This document shows positions 1-8,101 of a stretch of 64,000 nt of DNA, piece after piece; positions within the stretch are counted from its first letter, which is position 1, and the number at the start of each line of letters is the position of its first letter. This DNA comes from Nocardia sp. alder85J. GTDB taxonomy: Bacteria > Actinomycetota > Actinomycetes > Mycobacteriales > Mycobacteriaceae. The notes under the pieces are model-generated. The model was not told the DNA's origin. It saw only the letters and a list, made by a program, of their open reading frames with translations, and searched no databases. The DNA is taken from the NCBI RefSeq assembly GCF_020176955.2, contig NZ_JAIUCZ020000002.1:744001-808000 (forward strand), read 5' to 3'. A program made the position numbers and the translations under genes.

Positions 1-1685
1 TCAACGCCACCCACAATCACAACTCCTGCGGCGGCACGGCCCGGGAGTACGCCTATTCGCTGGCCGCCTACGGATTCCGGCGCAATTCGCACGAGGCCGA
101 GGTGAGCGGGATCGTCGCCGCCGTCGTGGCCGCGCACGACCGGCTGGCACCGGGCACCGTGCTGCTCGGGCACGGCGAACTGCACGACGCCGGCGCCAAC
201 CGGTCCCGGGTGGCGTTCGAACTGAACCCGCCGGAGGACAAGGCCGAATTCCCCGACGCCGTCGACCCGGCGGTCACGGTGCTGCGGCTGCGCCAGGGTG
301 GCCGGGACGTCGGCGCGATCACCTGGTTCGCCACCCACGGCACCTCGCTCACCGACCACAACACCCTGATCTCGGCGGACAACAAGGGCTACGCCAGCTA
401 TCGCTGGGAGCACGACGAGAGGGGCATGCGGCCCGGCGCCGGCCCGGCGGCCTTCGTGGCCGCCTTCGCGCAGACCAACGCGGGCGACATCACCCCCAAT
501 CTGGATGTGCGCCCGTGGCATCCGACCGGGCCGACGGAGGACGACCGCGTCAACTGCGCGCTGATCGGGGAGCGGCAGTATCAGGCCGGTCGGGCGGCGT
601 TCGCGGGCGCGCGGGCGATGGCCGTCGGCGGGGTGGACGCGGTCCTGCGCTATGTGAACATGGGCGACACCGCGATCGACGGCGACTACACCCCCGATGG
701 CAAACCGGCCCGCACCACCCCGGCGATGATGGGCGCGGCCGCCGCGGCCACCAGTTCGGAGGACAACTGGAACACCCAGTTGCCCTTCCTGTTCGAGGGA
801 GAGACGAACCCGGTGGTGTCCGCGCTCGGCGGCGTGTCCGCGCCGATCGAGCAGTGGATGCGAGATGCCCAGGCGCCCAAGCTGATCGCGGTCCCGCTGG
901 GTATCCTGCCGCCGCGGCCGTGGGTGCCGCTGGTGGTGCCGATCCAGATCGTGCGGATCGGTGATCTGGTGCTGGCCTCCGGGCCGGCCGAGTACACGGT
1001 GGTGTCCGGGCTGCGGATCCGGCGGCTGGTGGCCCGCGCGCTGGGTGTGCCGCTGGGCAATGTGCTGATGCAGGGCTACGCCAACGGCTACTGCGGCTAC
1101 GTGACCACGCCGGAGGAGTACGCGTCGCAGCAGTACGAGGGCGGGGAGACGCTGTTCGGCCGCTGGACGCTGTCGGCCTACATGCAGGAATTCGACCGGC
1201 TGGCACGGGCATTGGCCGCCCGGGTGGATCCGGGCCGGGGCCCGGCGCCGCTGGACTGGACCTCGGGCCCGCAACCGGATCTGCTGCCGGCGGTGCCGCC
1301 GGACGTGCCCGCCGCCGGGCACGGATTCGGGGATGTGGTGGCCGCGCCGCCGCCGTCCGCGGCGGCCGGGCAGACCGTGTCGGTCACCTTCGCCGGCGCT
1401 CATCCGAACAACGATCTGCACACCGGCGGAACGTATTTCGAGGTACAGCAGCAGGCAGGCGGCGACTGGGCCCGGGTGTTCGACGACAACGACTGGTGTA
1501 CCGAACTGCACTGGTCGCGGCCGGACGGCCAGCCCGCCGCCTCGCTGATCGAGATCAGGTGGACGGTTCCCGCGGGCACGGCCGCCGGCCGCTATCGGAT
1601 CGAATACACCGGAGACAGCCGTGATTCCGGTGGCGCGGTGACTCGATTCACCGGCGCCTCACCGGAATTCACGATCGATCGGTAG
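1..1685 (+). CDS. Neutral ceramidase family protein (5' end outside window)
   Basis: The reading frame is open from the left edge, so the N-terminus is missing; about 560 residues remain. Neutral ceramidases hydrolyse the amide bond of ceramide, usually outside the cytoplasm. The visible N-terminal stretch ATHNHNSCGG resembles the metal-binding THTH region of the family. The long hydrolase domain is followed by a C-terminal Ig-like beta domain (from about base 1330), as in known ceramidases. The nucleophile motif of the family, NxGDxSPN, reads NAGDITPN here (bases 477-500), with Thr in place of the catalytic Ser. No frameshift is seen. Family assignment is firm; activity is uncertain because of the Thr. 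Confidence 0.85.
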   Translation, partial: NATHNHNSCGGTAREYAYSLAAYGFRRNSHEAEVSGIVAAVVAAHDRLAPGTVLLGHGELHDAGANRSRVAFELNPPEDKAEFPDAVDPAVTVLRLRQGGRDVGAITWFATHGTSLTDHNTLISADNKGYASYRWEHDERGMRPGAGPAAFVAAFAQTNAGDITPNLDVRPWHPTGPTEDDRVNCALIGERQYQAGRAAFAGARAMAVGGVDAVLRYVNMGDTAIDGDYTPDGKPARTTPAMMGAAAAATSSEDNWNTQLPFLFEGETNPVVSALGGVSAPIEQWMRDAQAPKLIAVPLGILPPRPWVPLVVPIQIVRIGDLVLASGPAEYTVVSGLRIRRLVARALGVPLGNVLMQGYANGYCGYVTTPEEYASQQYEGGETLFGRWTLSAYMQEFDRLARALAARVDPGRGPAPLDWTSGPQPDLLPAVPPDVPAAGHGFGDVVAAPPPSAAAGQTVSVTFAGAHPNNDLHTGGTYFEVQQQAGGDWARVFDDNDWCTELHWSRPDGQPAASLIEIRWTVPAGTAAGRYRIEYTGDSRDSGGAVTRFTGASPEFTIDR

Positions 1686-1688
1686 GGG

Positions 1689-2036
1689 TCAGCTCGCCGC
1701 GGGCGCGGCGGACTTGGCGGGCTTGGCGACCGGCTTGCTCACATCGCGCTGCGCGGCGGTCATCTCCCGCCGCGACTTGCGCAGCTCCCGGCGGGTCTGC
1801 GCGTGCTTGCGCGAGGTGCCGAACGCGCCGCCGAGCAGCAGCACCAGGCCCAGCATCGCGACCGCGCCCACCCCCGCACCCGCCGCGAACAGCTGGCCCT
1901 GGGAGCCGCTGAACGCGTGGTCGAAGATGGTGAAATGGCCGGTCAGCATGTGGGCCTGATCGTTGTTGGCGGCGATGGCCGAGGCCCCGACCACGATCGC
2001 CGCGATCAGCAGAATCAATCCGATGAGAATAATCAT
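1689..2036 (-). CDS. Small two-helix membrane protein, function unknown
   Basis: A 115-residue protein with two hydrophobic helices (about residues 2-22 and 48-70). A highly basic C-terminal tail rich in Arg, Lys and Gln follows, ending in an Ala/Pro/Lys segment. The topology suggests an inner-membrane protein with a basic cytoplasmic tail. The ATG start is preceded by GGAG six bases upstream. It is convergent with the ceramidase gene and only a few bases from its stop. I do not recognise a named family and assign no function. Confidence 0.7.
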   Translation of the reverse strand: MIILIGLILLIAAIVVGASAIAANNDQAHMLTGHFTIFDHAFSGSQGQLFAAGAGVGAVAMLGLVLLLGGAFGTSRKHAQTRRELRKSRREMTAAQRDVSKPVAKPAKSAAPAAS

Positions 2037-2158
2037 TGTTCACTCCAACGTTGTCCTGGAACGCTCTCTTCAGCCAATACCCGGGCGGTGAAGTGACAAA
2101 CAGCGGACTCGCGGCGTCCGGGCTCGCCGGTGATCTGCGGCACAGCGGGCCCGGGGTC

Positions 2159-2205
2159 TTGCCTTCGGATAGTTGTCTACTCACAATAGTTGTGTGCATA
2201 CAACT
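2159..2205 (+). promoter_or_regulatory. Promoter with MarR-type operator at the MFS gene start
   Basis: A possible -35 TTGCCT (2159-2164) and -10 CACAAT (2182-2187) are 17 bp apart. The GTG start at 2194 lies 6 nt after the -10, which predicts a leaderless transcript. The inverted repeat AGTTGT-N6-ACAACT (2188-2205) covers the predicted transcription start. A MarR-family gene is the second gene of the unit, so autoregulation is the simple reading. The promoter call is inference; the palindrome is directly visible. Confidence 0.5.
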
Positions 2206-3570
2206 GTTTCGGACCTGAGTGCCCGCGGCAAGGCCGTCGTCCTGCTGACGTGCTGCCTCAGCCTGCTGATCGTGTCGATGGACGCGACGATCGTGAACGT
2301 CGCGATCCCCACGATCCGCACCGAGATGCATGCCCCGCTGTCGCGGTTGCAGTGGATCATCGACGCCTACACCCTCACCCTGGCCAGCCTGCTGCTGCTG
2401 TCCGGCGCCACCGCCGATCGCTTCGGCCGGAAACTGGTGTTCCGCATCGGCCTGGCCGTGTTCGCGCTGGGCTCGCTGCTGTGCAGCCTCGCGCCCACTG
2501 TGGAGGTGCTGATCGGCGCGCGGTTCGCGCAGGCCGTGGGCGGGTCGATGCTCAATCCGGTGGCGATGTCGATCATCACCACGGTGTTCACCGGGCGGGT
2601 CGAGCGGGCCCGCGCGATCGGGGTGTGGGGTGCGGTGGTCGGTATCTCCACCGCGATGGGTCCGATGGTGGGCGGCGTCCTGATCGGGGCGTTCGGCTGG
2701 CGGTCGGTGTTCTGGATCAATCTGCCGATCTGCCTGCTGGCCTTCGTGCTCACCACCGTGTTCGTGCCGGAATCGAAGTCCGCGCGCCGGCGCGGGGTGG
2801 ATCCGGCCGGTCAGCTGCTGGCGATGGTGGTGATGTTCACCCTGGTGTTCGGGCTCATCGAGCGCAAGCCGCTGATCTTCGTGGTGACCGCGCTCGCGCT
2901 CGCCGCCTTCCTCTGGGCCGAGCGGCGGCACGCCTCGCCGTTCATCGACCCCCGGTTCTTCCGCAGTTTCCCGTTCACCGCGGCCACCGTGACGGCCGTG
3001 TTCGCCTTCGCCGGACTGGGCGGATTCCTGTTCACCGCCTCGATGTATCTGCAAGGCACACGGCACTTCTCGGCCGTGCACACCGGGCTGCTGTATCTGC
3101 CGATGGGGCTCGGGATGCTGGTCTGCTCGCCGTTGTCGGGCCGGTTGGTGGGGCGTTACGGCACCCGGCCGTCGCTGGTGGCCGCGGGCGTGCTGATGGC
3201 GGCCGCCGCCCTGGCGCTGACCCGGCTGGACCCCACCACCCCGGTGTGGTGGCTGCTGATCGTGTTCGCGGTGCTCGGCGCCGGATTCGGCCTGGTGAAC
3301 GCGCCGATCACCACGGCGGCGGTGAGCGGGATGCCCGCCGATCGGTCCGGGGCGGCCTCGGCGGTGGCGTCCACCAGCCGTCAGGTCGGGGTCAGCATCG
3401 GGGTGGCGCTGGCCGGGGTGCTCTCCGATACCGGGCTGTGGTGGGTGCTGGGCGCGCTCGCCGCCGGTATCGTCGCACTGGGTGTCGCCGCGAGCACCGA
3501 CTGGGCGCTGCGCTCCCGCGAACGCGTCGCCCCACTGCTCGAACAGAAGGTTCCCAGCCATGCCGTATGA
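2194..3570 (+). CDS. MFS efflux transporter, DHA2-like
   Basis: This is a multi-helix transporter of about 458 residues. The first helix carries SMDATIVNVAIPTI, typical of drug:H+ antiporters of the DHA2 (EmrB/QacA) group, and motif A (RFGRK) follows helix 2. It probably exports a toxic or signalling compound across the inner membrane. GTG 2194 is chosen because a plausible -10 lies 6 nt upstream; TTG 2173 is the longer alternative. The 3' end overlaps the next gene, a MarR regulator, by 11 bp, so the two are probably translationally coupled. Substrate unknown. Confidence 0.85.
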   Translation: MHTTVSDLSARGKAVVLLTCCLSLLIVSMDATIVNVAIPTIRTEMHAPLSRLQWIIDAYTLTLASLLLLSGATADRFGRKLVFRIGLAVFALGSLLCSLAPTVEVLIGARFAQAVGGSMLNPVAMSIITTVFTGRVERARAIGVWGAVVGISTAMGPMVGGVLIGAFGWRSVFWINLPICLLAFVLTTVFVPESKSARRRGVDPAGQLLAMVVMFTLVFGLIERKPLIFVVTALALAAFLWAERRHASPFIDPRFFRSFPFTAATVTAVFAFAGLGGFLFTASMYLQGTRHFSAVHTGLLYLPMGLGMLVCSPLSGRLVGRYGTRPSLVAAGVLMAAAALALTRLDPTTPVWWLLIVFAVLGAGFGLVNAPITTAAVSGMPADRSGAASAVASTSRQVGVSIGVALAGVLSDTGLWWVLGALAAGIVALGVAASTDWALRSRERVAPLLEQKVPSHAV

Positions 3571-4000
3571 GCCCGCGGCGCCGGACTCCGATCCGGAACT
3601 CGGCGAGGAGGTCTGGGCGCTGCTCACCCATGCCGTCGCCGACAGCCGGGATCAGTGGAAGCGAGCGGTGGTCGATCGAACGGGCATGGCGTTCAGCCGG
3701 ATCCGCGTGCTGCGCCGGATCGCGCAGGGGCCGATGACGGTCAAGGATCTGGCCCGCGCGGCGGCGATGGATCCGCCCGCGGCGACGGTCACCGTCAACG
3801 ATCTGGAGGAGCGCGGACTGGTGGTGCGCGAGATCGATCCGGGCAATCGGCGCTCGAAGCTGGTGTCCATCACCACCGCCGGGCAGCTGGTGCTGGCCGA
3901 GGCGCTCGCCACCCCGGACCCGCCACCGGCGGCGCTGGCGCGACTGTCCCCGGCGGAGTTGCGCACCCTGCGCGATCTGCTGCGCAGGATCGAGAGCTGA
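3560..4000 (+). CDS. MarR-family transcriptional regulator
   Basis: A 146-residue winged-helix protein. The recognition region lies around TVKDLARAAAMDPPAATVTV and the wing around EIDPGNRRSKLVSIT. MarR proteins are dimeric and usually repress a neighbouring transporter until a ligand binds. The ATG lies inside the last codons of the MFS gene (11-bp overlap), so both come from one mRNA. The likely operator is the palindrome at the start of the operon (2188-2205). The ligand cannot be inferred. Confidence 0.85.
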   Translation: MPYEPAAPDSDPELGEEVWALLTHAVADSRDQWKRAVVDRTGMAFSRIRVLRRIAQGPMTVKDLARAAAMDPPAATVTVNDLEERGLVVREIDPGNRRSKLVSITTAGQLVLAEALATPDPPPAALARLSPAELRTLRDLLRRIES

Positions 4001-4027
4001 AGCGGTGCAAGCGCTTCGGAGGCGGGA

Positions 4028-4064
4028 ACAGGCGGTGACCGGTCCGCGACCGGTCACCGCCTGT
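4028..4064. terminator. 17-bp perfect hairpin between convergent genes
   Basis: Arms 4028-4044 and 4048-4064 are perfectly complementary with a 3-nt loop (CGC). It lies just past the MarR stop and before the end of the convergent ammonium transporter gene, so it can end transcripts from either side. It has no T-tract, which is common for actinobacterial terminators. A second, weaker hairpin (arms GGGCCGAG and CTCGGCCC, 4081-4106) follows. Confidence 0.75.
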
Positions 4065-4168
4065 GCTCGTGCCGTCGGCCGGGCCGAGACGAATCCGCCT
4101 CGGCCCGTGACCGATTCCGCCCGGGGCTGTGGCCGATTCCACTCGGCCGGCCCGGGGCGGGTTCGGCG

Positions 4169-5590
4169 TCAGCCCGAAACAGGTTCCGCCGCAGCGGCTT
4201 TCCCGTCGGTGGCGGCCGTCGGTGGCGCGGCGGCCGGGACACTGTGCGCGGAGATCAGGCTCTCGTCCGGGTACGCCTCCTCGTCGTGCACCGCCAGATC
4301 GCCGGATTCCAGTGTCGCGTCGTCCATCCGCAACTTCATGAACAGGCCGAGGAAACGCAGCAGTACGAAGGTGACGAAGGCATCCCACACGATGACGGTG
4401 AGCGCCGCACCCGCCTGCCACAGCAGCTGTTTCGGGTGATGACCGTAGAGCCAGCCGCTGGTCGTGAAGTCCTGCACGTCCTTTCCGTTGCCGAAGTACA
4501 CCGTCACCTTCGGATCGGCCAGCACGCCGACCAGCAGACCGCCGGCCAGACCGGCCACGCCGTGGGTGTGCACCACACCGAGCGCGTCGTCCACCTTGCT
4601 GAACAGTTTGGTGCGGCCCAGCTTGTTCCAGGAGAACCACACCAGGGTCGCGCCGACCACGCCGATGATCAGGGCGCCGAAGCTGTTCACGAAGCCGGCG
4701 GCCGGGGTGATCGCCACCAGGCCGGTGATCATGCCGTTGACCGCGCCGAGGAAGGTCGGCTTGCGCTGCGGCCCGGCGAGCATGTCCCAGACCACCCAGG
4801 TGAGCAGCGCGACGGCGGTGGCCAGGTTGGTGTTGATCACGGCCAGTGAGGCATTGGCGCCGGAGAAGTACATGTCGCCGCCGTTGAAGCCGTTCCAGCC
4901 CAGCCACAGGATGCCGGCCCCGGCGGCGGCCATCGGCAGGTTGTTGGGTGCCGCGTGCTGCCGGTCCCGGGCCAGCCGGGGGCCGATCACCGCGGCGGCG
5001 ACGAAGCCGGAAGTGCCTGCGGCCAAATGGATCACGTAACCACCGGAGTAGTCCAGCGCACCCATCTGCGCCCACCAGCCGCCGCCCCAGATCAGCATGG
5101 CGTTGACGGCGTAGGCGAAGGTCGACCACAGCGGCACGAACAGCAGCCAGACCTTGAAGTTGATCCGCCCGATCACGCTGCCCAGGAACAACAACGGGGT
5201 GATCCCGGCGAACACGAACTGGAAGTAGGCGAGTGTCGTCTCACTGAACCTGAAGTTCGGCATCAGGCCCTGGACCAGCGGAATCGACGCCTGATTCTGA
5301 TTGCTGGTGCCGAGTATCGTGTGCGGGACGCCGACGGCCGCGCGCAGGATGCCCGGCCCGAGCTTCAGCGGTTCACCGAAGCCCATCTTGAACACCCACA
5401 GCACCCAGACCACCAGCACCAGGGAGAACCCGGTGAAGGCCATGAGCATGGTGTTGACGGCCCATTTCCGTTGCACCAGACCGCCGTACAGGATGGCGAT
5501 ACCGGGGATGCTCATCAGCCCGACGAGCGTGGCGGCCACCAACTGCCAGGCGTTGTCGCCCGGGTTGAGCCAATCGGGATAGGGATTCAT
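4169..5590 (-). CDS. amt: Ammonium transporter (Amt family)
   Basis: A protein of 473 residues with about eleven membrane helices that carries ammonium across the inner membrane. The two pore histidines are visible in YVIHLAAGTSGF and VVHTHGVAGLAGG. The C-terminal tail after the last helix is longer than the short tail of many Amt proteins and is acidic, then Ala/Pro-rich. ATG 5590 is used because AGAGGG lies upstream and the protein then begins MNPYPDWLNPGDNAWQL; an upstream ATG in frame would add 39 unlikely residues. No glnK/glnB gene is adjacent. Nitrogen control is plausible from a GlnR-like site upstream. Confidence 0.93.
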   Translation of the reverse strand: MNPYPDWLNPGDNAWQLVAATLVGLMSIPGIAILYGGLVQRKWAVNTMLMAFTGFSLVLVVWVLWVFKMGFGEPLKLGPGILRAAVGVPHTILGTSNQNQASIPLVQGLMPNFRFSETTLAYFQFVFAGITPLLFLGSVIGRINFKVWLLFVPLWSTFAYAVNAMLIWGGGWWAQMGALDYSGGYVIHLAAGTSGFVAAAVIGPRLARDRQHAAPNNLPMAAAGAGILWLGWNGFNGGDMYFSGANASLAVINTNLATAVALLTWVVWDMLAGPQRKPTFLGAVNGMITGLVAITPAAGFVNSFGALIIGVVGATLVWFSWNKLGRTKLFSKVDDALGVVHTHGVAGLAGGLLVGVLADPKVTVYFGNGKDVQDFTTSGWLYGHHPKQLLWQAGAALTVIVWDAFVTFVLLRFLGLFMKLRMDDATLESGDLAVHDEEAYPDESLISAHSVPAAAPPTAATDGKAAAAEPVSG

Positions 5591-5673
5591 GATCGGCGCC
5601 CTCTCTGCCGACACTCGGGCGGGCTCGTCGCGCGGGGCCGCCCCCTTGGATGGAGCTCGACGTCTGTGGCCCT

Positions 5674-5769
5674 GGACGTGGGACGGATCGGACGTGGGAC
5701 GGATCACAAACGGTGAGCTAAAGTCTGGACAGGGCAGGTTTCGGGGATGTTAGCCGCCGTAAAGTCTGG
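5674..5769 (-). promoter_or_regulatory. amt upstream region: tandem 16-mer, decamer pair, GlnR-like site
   Basis: A 16-bp sequence, GGACGTGGGACGGATC, occurs twice in direct tandem (5674-5689 and 5690-5705, + strand). Upstream of it for the minus-strand gene, TAAAGTCTGG occurs at 5719-5728 and 5760-5769. Between the decamers lies 5738-5753, which on the minus strand reads CTAAC-N6-GAAAC, close to the GlnR half-site pattern gTnAC-N6-GAAAC. The repeats are seen directly; GlnR control is inference from this pattern and the gene's role. These elements fill most of the 306-bp gap 5591-5896. Confidence 0.45.
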
Positions 5770-5896
5770 GTGTCTCTCCGGCGCGCCGTTGTGAATTCCG
5801 CTGTGCGGCAAGATCACCTGTGAGGTCGCTGTCGATCACAGCGGCGCCACGGCGCGTCCCTCGACCGGGCCGGGCCCGGCTCCTAGGGTGTGGGGC

Positions 5897-6808
5897 ATGG
5901 AGCCCTTGCAGCGCTATATCGCCGAGGAAATCGCCCACGATCACGCCGACGGTCTGGTCGGACGCCGGGAGGCGTTGCGCCGGTTGGGCCTGCTCGGCCT
6001 GAGCGCACCCGCCGCCGTCGCGCTGCTGGCCGCCTGTTCGAACAACTCCGATACCGCCGTGACCGGAACATCCACTGCCGCACCGACCTCCGCCGCCACC
6101 TCGGCGCCGCCCGGATCCGCCGCCGCGCTGCCCACCGCGCCGGTCACCTTCCCCGGCCCCGACGGCCGGACGGTACAGGGGGCGTGGGCGGAGGCGAAGC
6201 AGCCGCGCGGCGGTGTCCTCGTCATCCACGAGAACACCGGGCTCACCGACCACATCCGCTCGGTGACCGGACGGTTCGCGGGCGCCGGGTACTCCGCGCT
6301 CGCGGTCGACCTGCTGTCGGAGGAGGGCGGCACCGCGAGTTTCACCGACACCGCGGCCGCCACCGCGGCGCTGGGCAAGATCCCGCAGGACCGCTTCGTC
6401 GCGGACCTGCAGGCGGGCGTGGCCGAACTCGGGCGGCGGCTGCCGGGAAAGAAGCTGGGCGCCACCGGATTCTGCTTCGGCGGCGGGCTGGTCTGGTTGC
6501 TGCTGGCGCACGGCACCCCGGAGTTGGCCGCGGCGACCCCGTTCTACGGCCCGTTCCCCGACGGCGGTGATCTGTCCCAGGCCGAGGCGGCGGTACTGGC
6601 GATCTACGGCGGGCTCGACCAGCGTGTCGGCGCCACCCGCCCGGCCGCGATCGCCGCCTTGGAGAAGGCGGGCCTGCCGCACGACGTCTTCGTCGCCGAG
6701 GGCGCCGATCACGCCTTCTTCAACGACACCGGCGCACGCTACAACCCGGCGGGCGCCGCGGAGGCGTGGCGGCGGGTCGGGGACTGGTACGGCAAGTATC
6801 TCGGCTGA
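5897..6808 (+). CDS. Dienelactone hydrolase family lipoprotein (Tat-like signal)
   Basis: A 303-residue alpha/beta hydrolase. The N-terminus has the twin-arginine-like GRREALRRLG, a hydrophobic stretch, and lipobox LAAC, so it is likely exported and lipid-anchored outside the membrane. A Ser/Thr/Ala-rich linker follows. The DLH triad is visible: Cys in GFCFGGG, Asp in YGGLDQRVG and His in GADHAFFND; HENTGL matches the family's conserved Glu region. ATG 5897 is chosen because TAGGGT lies 7 nt upstream, suggesting a leaderless mRNA. Substrate unknown; annotated dienelactone activity should not be assumed. Confidence 0.87.
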   Translation: MEPLQRYIAEEIAHDHADGLVGRREALRRLGLLGLSAPAAVALLAACSNNSDTAVTGTSTAAPTSAATSAPPGSAAALPTAPVTFPGPDGRTVQGAWAEAKQPRGGVLVIHENTGLTDHIRSVTGRFAGAGYSALAVDLLSEEGGTASFTDTAAATAALGKIPQDRFVADLQAGVAELGRRLPGKKLGATGFCFGGGLVWLLLAHGTPELAAATPFYGPFPDGGDLSQAEAAVLAIYGGLDQRVGATRPAAIAALEKAGLPHDVFVAEGADHAFFNDTGARYNPAGAAEAWRRVGDWYGKYLG

Positions 6809-6878
6809 CCCGGTGCCCGTCGGTGAATCGGGCATACCGCCGCGATCCGGAACCGGCGGTCTGTTCTAAGCTCGGATC

Positions 6879-7364
6879 ATGACCGAGGAGCGGACGCCGG
6901 AGTGGGCGCCCATCGCCGAATCCGGTTTCGAACTGGGCACCGACGGCCCCCGTGTGATCATGGTCGGCCTGGACGGTTCGGACTCCTCGTGGCGGGCCGC
7001 CGCCTATGCCGCCGGGGCCGCCCGCCGGCAGCGCGCGCAACTGGCGCTGGTCTACGTGCAACCGCTGCTGACGATGGCCGGCGCCTACGGCGTCGACGTC
7101 CGCAGCGTCACCGCGGACGTGGCGCAGGACCTGGCCCAGGAGCTGCGCCGGCGCACCGACGAGGTCCGGGACGTGTTCACGGTGCCGTGGACGTTCCTCA
7201 CCCGCCGCGGCGACCCGTACGCCGAATTGGCCCGCGCCGCGGACGAACTCAAGGCCGACGCGGTGATGGTCGGCGCGTCCGAGCACGCCGGCCACCGCTT
7301 CGTCGGCTCGGTGGCGGTCCGCCTGGTGAAGGCGGGCCGCTGGCCGGTCACCGTCGTGCCGTGA
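6879..7364 (+). CDS. Universal stress protein (UspA family)
   Basis: A single-domain USP of 161 residues with an N-terminal extension of about 23 residues before the first strand (VIMVGLDGSDSS). The Asp after the first strand and the C-terminal GASEHAGHRFVGSVAVRLV segment match the nucleotide-binding parts of the family, although the G-x2-G-x9-GS spacing is imperfect. USPs are cytoplasmic stress or dormancy proteins. TAAGCT ends 6 nt before the ATG, indicating a probable leaderless transcript. The gene is convergent with the reductase gene next to it, six bases apart. Confidence 0.88.
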   Translation: MTEERTPEWAPIAESGFELGTDGPRVIMVGLDGSDSSWRAAAYAAGAARRQRAQLALVYVQPLLTMAGAYGVDVRSVTADVAQDLAQELRRRTDEVRDVFTVPWTFLTRRGDPYAELARAADELKADAVMVGASEHAGHRFVGSVAVRLVKAGRWPVTVVP

Positions 7365-7370
7365 GCCGGT

Positions 7371-7850
7371 TCAGATCCGGGTCAGCTCGTAGAGCCGGAA
7401 ACGGCGGTCGCCGGCGAGGCGCTGCTCCATCAGGTAGCCGGGCCAGTAGGTGGTGGCCCGGTGCCAGGCCCGGTCCCGCTCGTCGCCGGTCAGCCGCCGC
7501 ACCTTGACCTCGAAACGGTCACCGCCGCTGTGCATCTCGGCGCGGTCGGCGGCGTTGAGGTTGGCCGACCAGGAGGGGTGGCCGGGCCTGCCCCAGTTGG
7601 AGCCCACCAGCAGGTAGGCGCCGGGGCCGTCTGGCACGTACAGCAGCGACACCGTGCGCGGTACACCGGACTTGCGGCCGGTGACGGTCAACTCCATCGA
7701 CGGCAGCCCGGCCACGTCGAGCACGCCGTGCTTGCCGCCGGTCAGCCGCCGCACGAACCGCTCGACCCGGATGATCAGCGGGGCCGCCCGCATCGCCGCG
7801 GGGCGATTGGCGATCGCCCGCCCCAGCGCGCGGAGAGGATTCTTCGGCAC
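7371..7850 (-). CDS. Deazaflavin (F420)-dependent nitroreductase-fold protein
   Basis: A 159-residue protein of the DDN/split beta-barrel family found in mycobacteria and Nocardia. Typical segments are LTVTGRKSGVPRTVSLLYVP and YLLVGSNWGRPGHPSWSANL. Members use reduced F420 or bind other flavins and lipids in the cytoplasm. GTG 7850 is chosen because AGAGAGG lies upstream and the protein then begins MPKNPLRALGR. Upstream in-frame codons to 8018 look non-coding (Arg/Pro-rich). The 251-bp gap to the next gene holds only its promoter region. Specific substrate unknown. Confidence 0.83.
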   Translation of the reverse strand: MPKNPLRALGRAIANRPAAMRAAPLIIRVERFVRRLTGGKHGVLDVAGLPSMELTVTGRKSGVPRTVSLLYVPDGPGAYLLVGSNWGRPGHPSWSANLNAADRAEMHSGGDRFEVKVRRLTGDERDRAWHRATTYWPGYLMEQRLAGDRRFRLYELTRI

Positions 7851-8101
7851 GACTGGATCCGCCTCTCTGACAGGATGATTCGGCCGCCACCACGGTGTGG
7901 CAGGGCCTGTTCGCGCTCGAGGGTTCCGGGGACGGCCACCGGCCTCGGCCCCGTGGATCCCGGCCCGGAGGTGGACCGGAACGGTCTCCGCCCGGCGGTA
8001 CTCGCAGCCCGTTCGCACGTCGGGTCGAACGTTACCGAGATGAATTTTATTCGGCTGTGCCGGGGCGGACCGGGCCTCGGCTGTCCGGATCGGGCCGTGC
8101 G

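Noticed and set aside
1669..3627. 652-residue minus-strand open frame across the MFS gene
   Set aside because: Rich in Gln, His, Arg and Gly, typical of the antisense of a GC-rich membrane protein gene; no motifs, and it opposes a clear transporter.
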